Shown here one piece after another: positions 12,637 through 22,200 of a stretch of 41,778 nt of DNA (positions are counted from its first letter, which is position 1; every line of letters begins with the position of its first letter). Origin of the DNA: a virus. The DNA is taken from IMG/VR virus record IMGVR_UViG_3300030329_003886, positions 1-41,778 of that record; one strand, given 5' to 3'. The position numbers and the translations under genes were made by a program. The notes under the pieces are model-generated. The model did no database searches. It saw only the letters and a list, made by a program, of their open reading frames with translations, and had not been told where the DNA came from.

Positions 12637-14241
12637 ATGAAAGAAATAGCATTGGAACTTATGTCGATTTTCGCGGGACTTGACCGCGCTTACGGCATTT
12701 ACACAATAGAAGGGACAAAGCAGACAGCAAAAGGCACAAAGAAACAAGGGAAAGGCCGAACACTGCAAGAACCACTGTCCCTGGTCCAATGGCAACAACA
12801 CTTAAACGGAGAAATTTCCCTCGGGGTCATACCGATCACCGATGAAGAGACGTGTAAATGGGGGTGTATTGACGTGGACGAATACCCGGTTGACATAGAC
12901 TACCTACAAAAACTCATTAAAGACATGCAACTGCCCTTGGTCCCCTGTCTGACCAAATCGGGTGGGGTGCATTTGTTTCTCTTTACCAAAGAACATGTGC
13001 CGGCAATCAAAATTAAAAGCAAACTGGAAGAAATTGCCGCGGCTATGGGTCGAACGGGAGACGAGATCTTTCCTAAACAATATCAATGGAGCAAACAAGA
13101 AGAAAAGCAGGGAACCAAACAAACAGGGAACTGGTTGAACATGCCTTATTTTGGCGGAGAGGAGTCCGCGCGTTGTGGCTTAAGTAAAAAGGGAGAGTCC
13201 CTCAGCCCAGAACAATTCATTAGAACGGTCAAGCGAGCCTCTATCACAGAGGAAGAGCTTGATGAAATTAAACCAATAAAGAAAAGCCGAAAGGCTAACG
13301 GGGAGGGTTTGAAAGAGTCCTTCTGGGACCAGGCACCACCGTGTTTGGTACACATGAAGCTAAACGGGATACCTGAAGGCACCCGCAACGACGCTCTTTT
13401 CTCTTACGGCGTGCTGTTTAAAAAACTGCACCCGGAAAGCGATGAATGGCGCGACAAACTTCAGGAGGTGAACAAAACAGCGTGTCACAAGCCCCTGTCA
13501 CACACTGAGTTGAACGCCTTAATGAATAGTCTTGAGAAATCGGACTATCGTTACAAGTGTACCACACCGCCCTTGGTAAACCATTGCCAAAGTGGTGTTT
13601 GCATAACTAGGCGATACGGGATTGACCCTTCTGAACAAGAGGTCATTCCCACTAGCCTCAGAAAATATCTGACGGACCCTCCCTTATGGCACTTAGACAT
13701 AGACGGCAAGACATTGATTCTCGAAACACGGGAACTCCACAGCTTTGCGTTGTATCAACAGCGCTGCATGGACGTGTTGAACCAATGTCCTCCCGATATA
13801 AAGAAGAAAGATTGGGTGGCACGACTCAACCACCTCCTCCAAAACGTACAGGAAATCGAAGTGCCTCCCGATATGACAAAATCCGGGTTGTTGCAAGACG
13901 CTATCGCAGAGTTCTGTAAAAACACAGAGTCTTCTGCAAAGGTCGCCCTTTTAGCGAGTGCGGTTTATCGAAACGAGGAAGAAGACACGCATGAATGGTG
14001 GTTTCGTGGCAGAGATTTGGTAAAATATATTCGAGATTTCAAAGGCATGAAAGGGATTAAAGAAGCCGAAGTCTACAGCGAACTAAAAGCACTAGGGGCC
14101 ACAACAGCGGTAAAGTACATTGACAAAAGTGCAGGAAACACTTCTGTCTGGGTTTTAAAAACCGAGGACAATACAGCGCTGAACGTGAGTGCAGACGATT
14201 TTAAACTGAACAAACCAAAAAAGGATTGGGAAGATGAGTAG
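12637..14241 (+). CDS. Archaeo-eukaryotic-type primase (TOTE-like AEP)
   Basis: A 534-residue protein. CIDVDEYP gives the metal-binding DxD (D79, D81), SGGVHLFLF gives the SxH motif (S108-H112), and FPKQ with a GNWLNMPYFGG stretch (164-174) completes the AEP core as in TOTE-system and phage primase-polymerases. A second part (about 230-310, GIPEGTRNDALFSYGVLFKKLHPE) resembles a PriCT-type helical domain. A C-terminal winged-helix-like domain follows (about 430-510). No Walker A is present, so helicase activity must come from elsewhere, probably the next gene. AAGGGGCACC precedes ATG 12637. It overlaps the helicase gene by 8 bases. It would prime, and perhaps extend, DNA for the family A polymerase. 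Confidence 0.8.
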   Translation: MKEIALELMSIFAGLDRAYGIYTIEGTKQTAKGTKKQGKGRTLQEPLSLVQWQQHLNGEISLGVIPITDEETCKWGCIDVDEYPVDIDYLQKLIKDMQLPLVPCLTKSGGVHLFLFTKEHVPAIKIKSKLEEIAAAMGRTGDEIFPKQYQWSKQEEKQGTKQTGNWLNMPYFGGEESARCGLSKKGESLSPEQFIRTVKRASITEEELDEIKPIKKSRKANGEGLKESFWDQAPPCLVHMKLNGIPEGTRNDALFSYGVLFKKLHPESDEWRDKLQEVNKTACHKPLSHTELNALMNSLEKSDYRYKCTTPPLVNHCQSGVCITRRYGIDPSEQEVIPTSLRKYLTDPPLWHLDIDGKTLILETRELHSFALYQQRCMDVLNQCPPDIKKKDWVARLNHLLQNVQEIEVPPDMTKSGLLQDAIAEFCKNTESSAKVALLASAVYRNEEEDTHEWWFRGRDLVKYIRDFKGMKGIKEAEVYSELKALGATTAVKYIDKSAGNTSVWVLKTEDNTALNVSADDFKLNKPKKDWEDE

Positions 14242-15781
14242 TGTTGATAAGTTTTTTGGCCCTCCCGGCACAGGCAAAACCACCACCCTACTAAAAAAGA
14301 TAGAAGAACACCTCGACCAAGGCACTGCTCCTGATCGCATAGCCTTTATTTCTTTTTCTGTTAAGGCCGCGGAAGAAGGAAAGCAAAGAGCCCGTAGTCG
14401 TTTTGGTTTTGCTAAGGAAGACCTTGTTTATTTTTGCACAAGCCATGCCTTTTGCAAAAGAGCCATGGGCATTACTCGGGTTATGGAAGGCATAGATGTT
14501 AAAGAGTTTTTAGAAGCGTATAGTTTTCCTTTAACCCAACACTATCACGGGAACACCCATAAGTCTTTGGAAGCCATGTTGGAAGACCCCTACTTTCAGA
14601 TCATTGAGAACGCTAAGGCAAACTGTAGGTCGGTCAGCACTGAACGGCTTAAGACCCCGGTTAAACAAAGACAAAAGATTGTTCCTCCCATGCTAGAAGC
14701 TATTGATAGAGCCTGGGCTCAGTACAGAGAAGAACAAGGGATCTTTTCCTTTGCCGATATGATTAATGAGTTTCTCAATAAAGGCAAAGTACCGCCCTTA
14801 GATGTTTTAATTGTTGACGAGGCCCAAGACTTAGCGGAACTGAATTGGCGTTTGATAGAAAAACTTATGTCCGTGGTCCCCGTTTCTTACATCGCGGGCG
14901 ACGATGACCAAGCCATTTATGAATGGAACGGAGCAAGGCCCGATCGCTTTATTGACATGCGGGGTAGGACCGTGGTCCTCGATCAGTCTTTCCGTGTCCC
15001 TAAAAAAGTGCACACCGTTGCTGAGAAAATTGCCGGACGTATCGAGCGCCGCCAAAGAAAAAACTATTTGCCTAGAGATGAGGAAGGAAGGCTTGAACAC
15101 CTGCCTTCTGTGAATGTATTGCCTATGGACAAGGGAGAATGGTTGATTCTAGCCTCTTGTGACTACATGCTTAACGGAGACAGCGAAGGCTATGACATTC
15201 GTAAAAGACTTATTGACCAGGGGATTCCTTTTTCACACAACACCTTTCGCTACATTCCTTTGTCCATGGTCAGAGCCATAGATGGGTGGAAAAAATTAAA
15301 CAAGAAACGAACCAATATAACTGTAGGAGAACTGGAAGACGTTTATAGATACCTAACGAAGAACGAAGTAAAAAGAGGCTTTCTTTCCGCCCCAGGGAAA
15401 GAAGAAGACAAAGAAAGAAAACTAACGAAGAAAAAAGTGTTAAGCATCTTTGGACTAAAGGAAGACTGTATAGGGCTTCCTTGGGAAGAAGTGTTTGCAA
15501 AGAAAATTAAAGAAGAAAAAAGAGCCTTCATTAAGAAAGCTCTAAAAAACAACGAAGATTTAAGCGTTGAACCGCGGGTGGCTTTATCAACAATACATAA
15601 GGCCAAGGGAGGCGAAGCGGACAATGTAGCAGTGCTGTTGGACCTGTCCCCTGCACAGAAACTAAACGCTATGCTCGACTCTGACAGTCTCCACCGACAG
15701 TTTTATGTTGCCGTGACCAGAGCCCGAGAAAATCTTTTCCTTATTAACGCACAAAATGAGAGCTTACAATATGCCATATAA
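14234..15781 (+). CDS. UvrD/Rep-like superfamily 1 helicase
   Basis: A 515-residue protein. GPPGTGKT Walker A (residues 9-16), VDEAQD motif II (194-199), GDDDQAIYEWNGA motif III (222-234), QSFRVP motif IV (251-256), STIHKAKGGEADNVAVL motif V (about 452-468) and YVAVTRARENLFL motif VI (about 491-503) are all intact, so it should be an active 3'-5' translocase. It is shorter than cellular UvrD (about 720), lacking much of the 1B/2B domains. Its place between primase and polymerase suggests it is the main replicative helicase. No DnaB-type gene is in the window. It overlaps both neighbours. Confidence 0.9.
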   Translation: MSSVDKFFGPPGTGKTTTLLKKIEEHLDQGTAPDRIAFISFSVKAAEEGKQRARSRFGFAKEDLVYFCTSHAFCKRAMGITRVMEGIDVKEFLEAYSFPLTQHYHGNTHKSLEAMLEDPYFQIIENAKANCRSVSTERLKTPVKQRQKIVPPMLEAIDRAWAQYREEQGIFSFADMINEFLNKGKVPPLDVLIVDEAQDLAELNWRLIEKLMSVVPVSYIAGDDDQAIYEWNGARPDRFIDMRGRTVVLDQSFRVPKKVHTVAEKIAGRIERRQRKNYLPRDEEGRLEHLPSVNVLPMDKGEWLILASCDYMLNGDSEGYDIRKRLIDQGIPFSHNTFRYIPLSMVRAIDGWKKLNKKRTNITVGELEDVYRYLTKNEVKRGFLSAPGKEEDKERKLTKKKVLSIFGLKEDCIGLPWEEVFAKKIKEEKRAFIKKALKNNEDLSVEPRVALSTIHKAKGGEADNVAVLLDLSPAQKLNAMLDSDSLHRQFYVAVTRARENLFLINAQNESLQYAI

Positions 15782-17630
15782 AACATTTCAGCCTCCAACA
15801 GAATGGACGCCACCAGATACTTTTCCCGTAAAAAAACTACTTGACGCAGACGAAATTGCGATTGACCTCGAGACTCGAGACCCTAATCTTAAGGAAAAGG
15901 GTCCTGGTTATATTAGAGGTGACGGAGAGATCGTTGGCATATCTGTCGCTTGCGATGGATACGCGGACTATTTTCCCTTTGCCCATGAAACAGGATTTAA
16001 TTTCCCTAAGAAAAAGGTCTTAGAGTTTACTAAAGACATTGTGTCTGGGAACAGCGACAAAATATTTCATAACGCTATGTATGATGTTGGTTGGTTAAGG
16101 CAAGCAGGGGTTGATGTTAAAGGCCGAGTCATAGACACCATGGTTGTTGCTCCTTTAATTAATGAAAACATGTATTGGTACACACTAAATGCTCTGGGCA
16201 TAGAGTACCTACAAGAAGGTAAATCAGAGGCAGAACTAAGACAAGCGGCAGAGGAGTGGGGAATTGACCCTAAAGCAGAGATGTGGAGATTGCCCTCAGC
16301 GTACGTTGGGACGTATGCCACGCAGGACGCGGCCCTTACACTAAAACTTTGGAACCACTTTAAGATTCTTCTCGAAGAACAAAACCTATGGAATATTTTT
16401 GAACTAGAAACAAACCTGTTCCCCGTGCTGTTCAACATGAAGACAACAGGGGTGAGGGTTGATTTGGATAGAGCCGCTCAACTAAAGAAACAGTTAATAG
16501 TAGAACAGAAAAAAATAACCAGAGAAGTAGTTAAAGAATCTGGGGTAAAGGAAGTAAGGGTTTGGGCAGCGAAGTCTGTTGCCAAAGTCTTTGATGCCTG
16601 CAAGATACCCTACAACCAGACCGCTAAAGGCAACCCTAGTTTTACTAAAGCGTTTTTAGCTAACCAAGAACACCCTGTCGCTAAGAAAATTATGAAGATC
16701 AGGGAACTGGACAAAGCCCACAGCACCTTTATAGACACTATTGTTAAACACGCACACAACGGCAGGATTCATGCGGACATTAGACAGCTTAAAGGAGAGA
16801 CCGGAGGAACCGTGACGGGAAGACTGTCGATGAGTAACCCGAACCTACAGCAAGTCCCGGCTAGAGACAAAGAATTGGGCCCACTTATTCGTTCTTTGTT
16901 CTTACCGGAAGAAGGACAGAAGTGGTGTTCAGCAGATTTTTCACAACAAGAGCCTAGAATACTGACTCATTTTGCTTATCGCTCAAAGTATGAGGGAGTT
17001 GACCCTGTTGCCGAAGCCTTTATAGCAGGAGAAGCAGACTTCCACCAACAGGTAGCCGAGCTTGCAGGCATTGATCGTAAGACAGCTAAGACCATTGGCC
17101 TTGGTATTATGTACGGTATGGGTAAAGGGAAGCTCGCCGACCAGTTAGGTGTGGACGTGGACGAAGCCAGCGATATTTTAATGCGGTTTAATACTTATGC
17201 CCCCTTCGTTAGACAAATGGCAGACACCGTTAAGCGTAGTGCAACCACACGAGGATACATCAAAACTCTACTTGGTCGCCGTTGTCATTTTGATATGTGG
17301 GAACCGCGTCAATACGGCACCGGAAGACCCTTAAAATACAAAGAAGCCATGCACGAATACAACGGAGACATAAAACGCGCTTTCGTCTATAAAGCGTTGA
17401 ATAAGTTGATCCAGGGGTCAGCCGCAGACATGACTAAAAAAGCGATGCTGGACTGCTACAATGCGTCCTATGCCCCTTTGCTACAGGTACACGATGAACT
17501 TGTTTTTTCAGTCTCGGACAAAAGGGAGGTTGAAGAAATAGCAGAGATCATGGAGAATGCGGTAAAACTAGAAGTTCCCAATAAAGTTGATGCAGAACTA
17601 GGCAAAAATTGGGGAGACTCAATGACTTAA
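15771..17630 (+). CDS. polA: Family A DNA polymerase with 3'-5' exonuclease
   Basis: A 619-residue protein. Exonuclease motifs: DLE (D32, E34), HNAMYD (D105) and YATQD (Y182, D186). Polymerase motif A is SADFSQQEPR (D389), motif B RKTAKTIGLGIMYG (about 436-449) and motif C VHDE (H574-E576). There is no 5'-3' exonuclease domain, as in T7-type phage polymerases. The residue equivalent to E. coli Pol I Phe762 is Leu (L444, codon 17100-17102). I start at ATG 15771, behind GAGAG at 8 bases; ATG 15756 is in frame but has no ribosome site. It overlaps the helicase gene by 11 bases. It is the replicative polymerase. Confidence 0.93.
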   Translation: MPYKTFQPPTEWTPPDTFPVKKLLDADEIAIDLETRDPNLKEKGPGYIRGDGEIVGISVACDGYADYFPFAHETGFNFPKKKVLEFTKDIVSGNSDKIFHNAMYDVGWLRQAGVDVKGRVIDTMVVAPLINENMYWYTLNALGIEYLQEGKSEAELRQAAEEWGIDPKAEMWRLPSAYVGTYATQDAALTLKLWNHFKILLEEQNLWNIFELETNLFPVLFNMKTTGVRVDLDRAAQLKKQLIVEQKKITREVVKESGVKEVRVWAAKSVAKVFDACKIPYNQTAKGNPSFTKAFLANQEHPVAKKIMKIRELDKAHSTFIDTIVKHAHNGRIHADIRQLKGETGGTVTGRLSMSNPNLQQVPARDKELGPLIRSLFLPEEGQKWCSADFSQQEPRILTHFAYRSKYEGVDPVAEAFIAGEADFHQQVAELAGIDRKTAKTIGLGIMYGMGKGKLADQLGVDVDEASDILMRFNTYAPFVRQMADTVKRSATTRGYIKTLLGRRCHFDMWEPRQYGTGRPLKYKEAMHEYNGDIKRAFVYKALNKLIQGSAADMTKKAMLDCYNASYAPLLQVHDELVFSVSDKREVEEIAEIMENAVKLEVPNKVDAELGKNWGDSMT

Positions 17631-17637
17631 TTTATCG

Positions 17638-17666
17638 TTGCTATTGATCTTATACTTTTATATAAT
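17638..17666 (+). promoter_or_regulatory. Promoter within the replication operon
   Basis: TTGCTA (17638-17643), 17 bases, TATAAT (17661-17666), 29 bases before ATG 17695. The spacer holds TATACTTTTA, which also occurs at 12588-12597 upstream of the primase gene behind a TTGTTG. That second site may be a weaker related promoter. Confidence 0.7.
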
Positions 17667-17694
17667 CTAACAGAATTTAATATAAGGAACCCAC

Positions 17695-17850
17695 ATGGAC
17701 ACAACTAAATGGAAAAGCGTAGCTATACGCACAGACATTGTTAAACTAGCAGACAAAATTTCTAAGAAAACAGAACGGCCCAAGAGCTATGTTTTTGCTT
17801 ACGCTATTAAACGATTAGCGGAAGACATTGAAAAAGGCGTAGTGCAATAA
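17695..17850 (+). CDS. 51-residue ribbon-helix-helix-like protein
   Basis: ATG 17695 lies behind AAGGAAC. The protein WKSVAIRTDIVKLADKISKK followed by PKSYVFAYAIKRLAEDI has the strand-helix-helix pattern of small RHH regulators. It is the first gene after the promoter at 17638 and might autoregulate it. Confidence 0.6.
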   Translation: MDTTKWKSVAIRTDIVKLADKISKKTERPKSYVFAYAIKRLAEDIEKGVVQ

Positions 17851-17851
17851 A

Positions 17852-18037
17852 ATGGTTGGCGGTAAGGAAAAGGAGTTTAAGGTCAGAGGCACATACCGAT
17901 TGGTTAAAAGAGGCGGCTCAAAAAACTACGAAGCTGTCGATAAACACGGACATGGTGTCAAGTTAGGAACAAGCAGCCTTAAACTAGCTAAGAAACGAGC
18001 CGGACTGGCCATAAAGAAAATGGAAGAAACCAAATGA
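17852..18037 (+). CDS. Small basic hypothetical protein
   Basis: A 61-residue Lys/Gly-rich protein, unrecognised (GTYRLVKRGGSKNYEAVDKHG, then a basic helix). It could bind nucleic acid. ATG 17852 follows the previous stop by one base. Its stop overlaps the peroxiredoxin ATG. Confidence 0.55.
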   Translation: MVGGKEKEFKVRGTYRLVKRGGSKNYEAVDKHGHGVKLGTSSLKLAKKRAGLAIKKMEETK

Positions 18038-18546
18038 TTAGTGTAGGCGATTCATTCCCTGATTTTTTTCTAACAGGGGTTGACAAAGACAACAGTATTA
18101 TAGACGTAAACTTCGACAGTTTGTCTGAGCATTGGAGTGTGTTTTATTTTTATCCAAAAGACTTTACCTTTATCTGTCCCACCGAGATAGCTGAAATGGA
18201 CAGGTTGGTGGATGAAGACGTGAATGTTATAGGGGTTAGTGGAGACAATGAGTTCTGTAAACTTAATTGGAAGCTGTCCGAACCTCTTATCGGAAGAATT
18301 AGACATGTTTTAGCTGCGGACTGTGGTTTATCCTTATCTGATGAACTCGGTATCGTTGACCAACAGGAGGGGGTTTGCTTGAGAGCCACCTTTATTCTGG
18401 ATCCAGAAGACATTGTTCAACATGTATCGGTCAATGCTTTGGACACAGGAAGAAACGTAGATGAAGTTATAAGAACGCTGAAGGCCCTACAATCAGGGGG
18501 TCTTACAGGTTGTTCTTGGTCCCCTGGCGATGAGTTTGTTGCATGA
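18034..18546 (+). CDS. 2-Cys peroxiredoxin (AhpC/TSA family)
   Basis: A 170-residue protein with a full peroxiredoxin signature. YPKDFTFICPTE carries the peroxidatic Cys (C48) with the conserved Thr and Pro, and the Arg in CLRATFILD (about R120) completes the active site. Near the C-terminus LTGCSWSPGDE supplies a probable resolving Cys (C160). It should reduce H2O2 or organic peroxides in the cytosol using host thioredoxin-type reductants. The ATGA overlaps on both sides show that it is an integral member of the replication operon, not a stray insertion. Peroxiredoxins are uncommon in phages; it may protect DNA synthesis or the host during infection as an auxiliary metabolic gene. Confidence 0.9.
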   Translation: MISVGDSFPDFFLTGVDKDNSIIDVNFDSLSEHWSVFYFYPKDFTFICPTEIAEMDRLVDEDVNVIGVSGDNEFCKLNWKLSEPLIGRIRHVLAADCGLSLSDELGIVDQQEGVCLRATFILDPEDIVQHVSVNALDTGRNVDEVIRTLKALQSGGLTGCSWSPGDEFVA

Positions 18547-19292
18547 AGAACGAGATTCTTTTTTCGTCTCCCTATGAATACGCTGAACTTTCCCGTGAGA
18601 CCACGGAGAAGGGACGTGTTTATTTAAACGGGGAAGAACGACTGAGTTCTGTTACCACGATTCTTTCTAAAACCAAAGCGGAGAACGACAGTCTACAACA
18701 GTGGATTGAACGGGTGGGCAAGGAAGAAGCTGAACGCATACGAAACGAAGCGGCAGCTAGAGGCACCGAAATGCACGAGATTCTTGAAAGACAGTTAAAA
18801 GAAGGCAGCATTTGGGACTATTATCCAGAAACACCAGAGCAAAAGCGTGCTTATAAAATGGCCTGTACGATCATGGACCAAGGGTTTCCGTCCATTGACC
18901 AAGTGTACGGGTGTGAGATTCCTTTGTACTACCCAGGGAAGTATGCCGGCACTGCTGATGTGATTGGTAGGCATTTAGGCGAAGAAGCTATCATGGACTT
19001 TAAACAAACCAACACACCTAAGAGACGAAGGCGCTATGTTTGGGATTATTTTCAACAACTCGCTGCCTATGCCATGGCACACAACGAAGTTTATGGCACC
19101 GAGATTAAGAAGGGTGTGATTATGATGTGCTCAGTAGATTGTTTTTATCAAGAGTTTGTTTTGGAAGGCAGAGAGTTTGAGCGTGCCGCAGAAGCCTGGA
19201 ACACTCGGCTAGAAAAATTTATTCAAAGTATTCAAACTCCTCCTCTCGAACAATCTCAGCTTGAGGCTGAGACAGAAGAGGAAGGTCCTTAA
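18543..19292 (+). CDS. PD-(D/E)XK exonuclease (RecB/Cas4-like)
   Basis: A 249-residue protein. RGTEMHEILE (H78), GTADV (D139), IMDFKQT (D152, K154) and YFQQLAAYA (Q171-Y176) match the order of RecB-type phage exonucleases. Such enzymes resect DNA for recombination or degrade host DNA; in phages they often follow the polymerase gene, as here. No FeS cysteine set typical of Cas4 or AddB is seen. The last 74 bases overlap the 3' end of the converging giant virion gene, and no terminator lies between them. The C-terminal acidic tail (EAETEEEGP) comes from that overlap. Confidence 0.85.
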   Translation: MKNEILFSSPYEYAELSRETTEKGRVYLNGEERLSSVTTILSKTKAENDSLQQWIERVGKEEAERIRNEAAARGTEMHEILERQLKEGSIWDYYPETPEQKRAYKMACTIMDQGFPSIDQVYGCEIPLYYPGKYAGTADVIGRHLGEEAIMDFKQTNTPKRRRRYVWDYFQQLAAYAMAHNEVYGTEIKKGVIMMCSVDCFYQEFVLEGREFERAAEAWNTRLEKFIQSIQTPPLEQSQLEAETEEEGP

Positions 19293-22200
19293 AGTAATTA
19301 TAGACTTCCACGAGATCATCTATCGGAAAGAAACGCCCTGATGGTAATTGTTCTGCTTCTTCAATGGCCTCTGTTTGTTTATCAAAATCTTTTCTTAAGC
19401 TGTTTAAAGCAGCCCTGCTTTTAAGAGCAAGGTTTTCTTTGTTTCTAAGCATCTTCCTTTGTTTGGCACTTAGTCGTTCTCTCTTGGTGTTGTCAAGAAC
19501 AGCCTCCCTAATGTTTAATAGCTCTGCTGCTTCAAAGGTAGAGAAAATATCCTGATTAACAAAATAATTGGACTTCTGCATAGCAAGATAAGCGTCCAAG
19601 AGTTCTTGAGGAGTAACCGCTCCTTTGTTGTACACTTGTTTAGTAAAGATTTTTTCAGCGTCTCTTTGCTCGTTTAGCAGGTCCGTCAAAGCAAAACTTA
19701 AACTAGAAGAAGGATTAACTCTACTGACTTTAATACCAAAGAAAGAAGACAGGGCGTCTCCAAACTCTTGCTTGGTGCCAAAGCGATCGTAGGCTTTCTC
19801 TCCTTCTTGTCCTCCGCGATAAACCTTTTCCCCCGCTGTCCATATACCAGGAGCAACCCGGTCCCAAAAATAATTAAGATAGGCCACGGACTGATCGCCA
19901 ACGCCGCCCAATGGTTTTCCTCTGCCCTCGGCCTCGTTCCAAATAGGTCGACCGGTATTACTGTTTCGGTTTTGAAGAACATCTAACGAAGCCTGAGCAA
20001 AAATAGACGGCTCCAGAAAAGGCTCAGAAAAATTCGCTATAGCTGTGGTCATTCCGGAAATAACAGCGTCCGATGCGGAACGCCCTTCTTCAACTGCTTT
20101 TGAAACTTCATTCAGTGTGGTTGGCACCATTTTTGCCAGATCGTCATAAACAGCTATATAACTTCCGTCAATAAAATCAAAGCCGCCTCCCTCCGCCTCA
20201 GTCTTTTTCTCAATAGGAATAATCAAATTGTTTTGTGCCCAATCCGGTAAGAACTTTCTTGCCGCCTCAATGTCCTCATCATCAATATCCGAAACAGCTT
20301 GTCCAATAGCTTGAGCCGCTGCTCCTACTCCATACGCTGCTGTTCCATAGCCAGCCAATCTTGCCCAACCACGTTTTCTTATAGCAGAGTTGTCCGACTG
20401 GATTTCTGCGGCCCCTATTGTAAGAATATTGGCAGAGGTACGAACAATCTCTGTGGGAAAAGCAATAAAGTTTCCAAGCACAGCGGCTGGCCCTGTCCTT
20501 AAAGCCTCTGCAAACCTGCCCACATAATCATAGTTAGGCACCGTTTGTCTGACATAAAACGCGGCCAATTCTTTTTGCGCCTGTTCAAAACTTTGCCTGT
20601 CAATCGTGTAAGACATGCCAAGGTCTTTAGCATGAGCTAAAAGCTGGTTAAAATCTGCCTCTGTAGGGAAAGCTTTTTTGACCGCCTGTAGTTCAGACGC
20701 ATAAGCCACCACTTTCCAAAAATCGTCTGCCGCTGTATAAAACTCCTCGGCCCGACGATACATTTGTCGAAAAGGATTAGATGTCGCAGCAACAAAGTCT
20801 CCTGGACCCTCAAACATACCTGAACTCGCTAGTCTCCAAGAAGCCAAAAGGTCCCCTAGTCTCACAGAAGTGTTCAATACACCAAGATCCAAAAGGTCTC
20901 GGTAGCTTTCCTGTGCGGCTTGTCTAGCCGTAATAGGTCTTCCTTGTTCATCAACACCTTGTTCCCACAACTCATGGCCCACTACTTTCATGGCTTCAGG
21001 CAAATTTCTAAAGCCTATAAAATGTCCATTACCGACCACAAAAAGCGCCGCACTTAAAAAGTTTCTAATTTGTGCCGGTGGACTTAAAACAATTTTACCT
21101 AACTGTACATAGGCTTTTGGTGCAACAACAAAGTTCCGCCAGATGCTGCTGTTGTTAAACATCATGTTGTAGTTTTCAGCCACACCTAGAACTTCAGCCA
21201 CTTCTTTGGTGGTGTACATACCTTCAAACGGGTTGTAGCCGTTAGACTGAACCTTGACTGTTAGCCCTGTTTCTTTTGCGAACCAGTTGGGGGCTATTCC
21301 AGCGGTGTCTCCTTTAGGTACCGGTACGGGAGAAAACAATCGTTGGCCCGGCATTTCATTAAGTATAGCCATTCTCTGCCAAAACCGATTGCTTTCAAGA
21401 ACAGAGGCCAAACGGGCCGTTGTCACTGCTGCGGCTTCACCTGGATTCGTGACTTCTCCCATTAAAGCACGAACCTCTTTAGGTATTCTTTTACGCCGCT
21501 TTACCAGTTCTTGTGCCATGTCTTGTATCATAGCTTCTTCGGTCCCCGGTTCGCCTCTACCAAAAATACCCCCTATTTCTTCCGCCTGTTGTTCTCCAAC
21601 ACGGCCTTGTCCAATCATCCTGATTTCTCTTTCCACTCTACTCTTGCTGTATTTTTTAGTACCGTCTGGGTTTTTAGCGTTTTCTAAAAGTGCTCTAACG
21701 TCCGCAACTTTTTGTCGCATAACCTTTGCTGACTTAGTGGGCATTGTGCGGTTCCACCAACTCAAGGGATCATATCCCCCCGCCGCTTCAAAAATTCTAT
21801 ATGAACGGGTCATATAGGAACCAATGTTTTCCTGAATAACTTCACCCAAAGCCTTGCCGCCTTTTTTACTGGCTAAAATTTCTTGCGGCACTTCTCTTAA
21901 TATCCGTGTACTCATCATGTCAATAAAGCCTCGAAGCTCAAGAAAAGAGTCCCGCAGTTCTTCTGGAAGAGCATACGCCGCGGAGGTTGGGGCCAGAAGA
22001 GCGTTTTCTTTGTTGTTCATTATTGCCCTTTGTTCTTGGTTAAGTGCCTGTTTTTCTTCTCGAGGAAGCGCACGAAACTGGCCTGCAAGAATTTGGTTGA
22101 CGTCTTCTAGGTCTCCTCGCCAAATCATCAACTGCAACCGCAAGTTTTCAAGGTTTTGTTTGGTGTTAAAACGTTTTAGTTGCTCTTGCTGCTCTATCGA

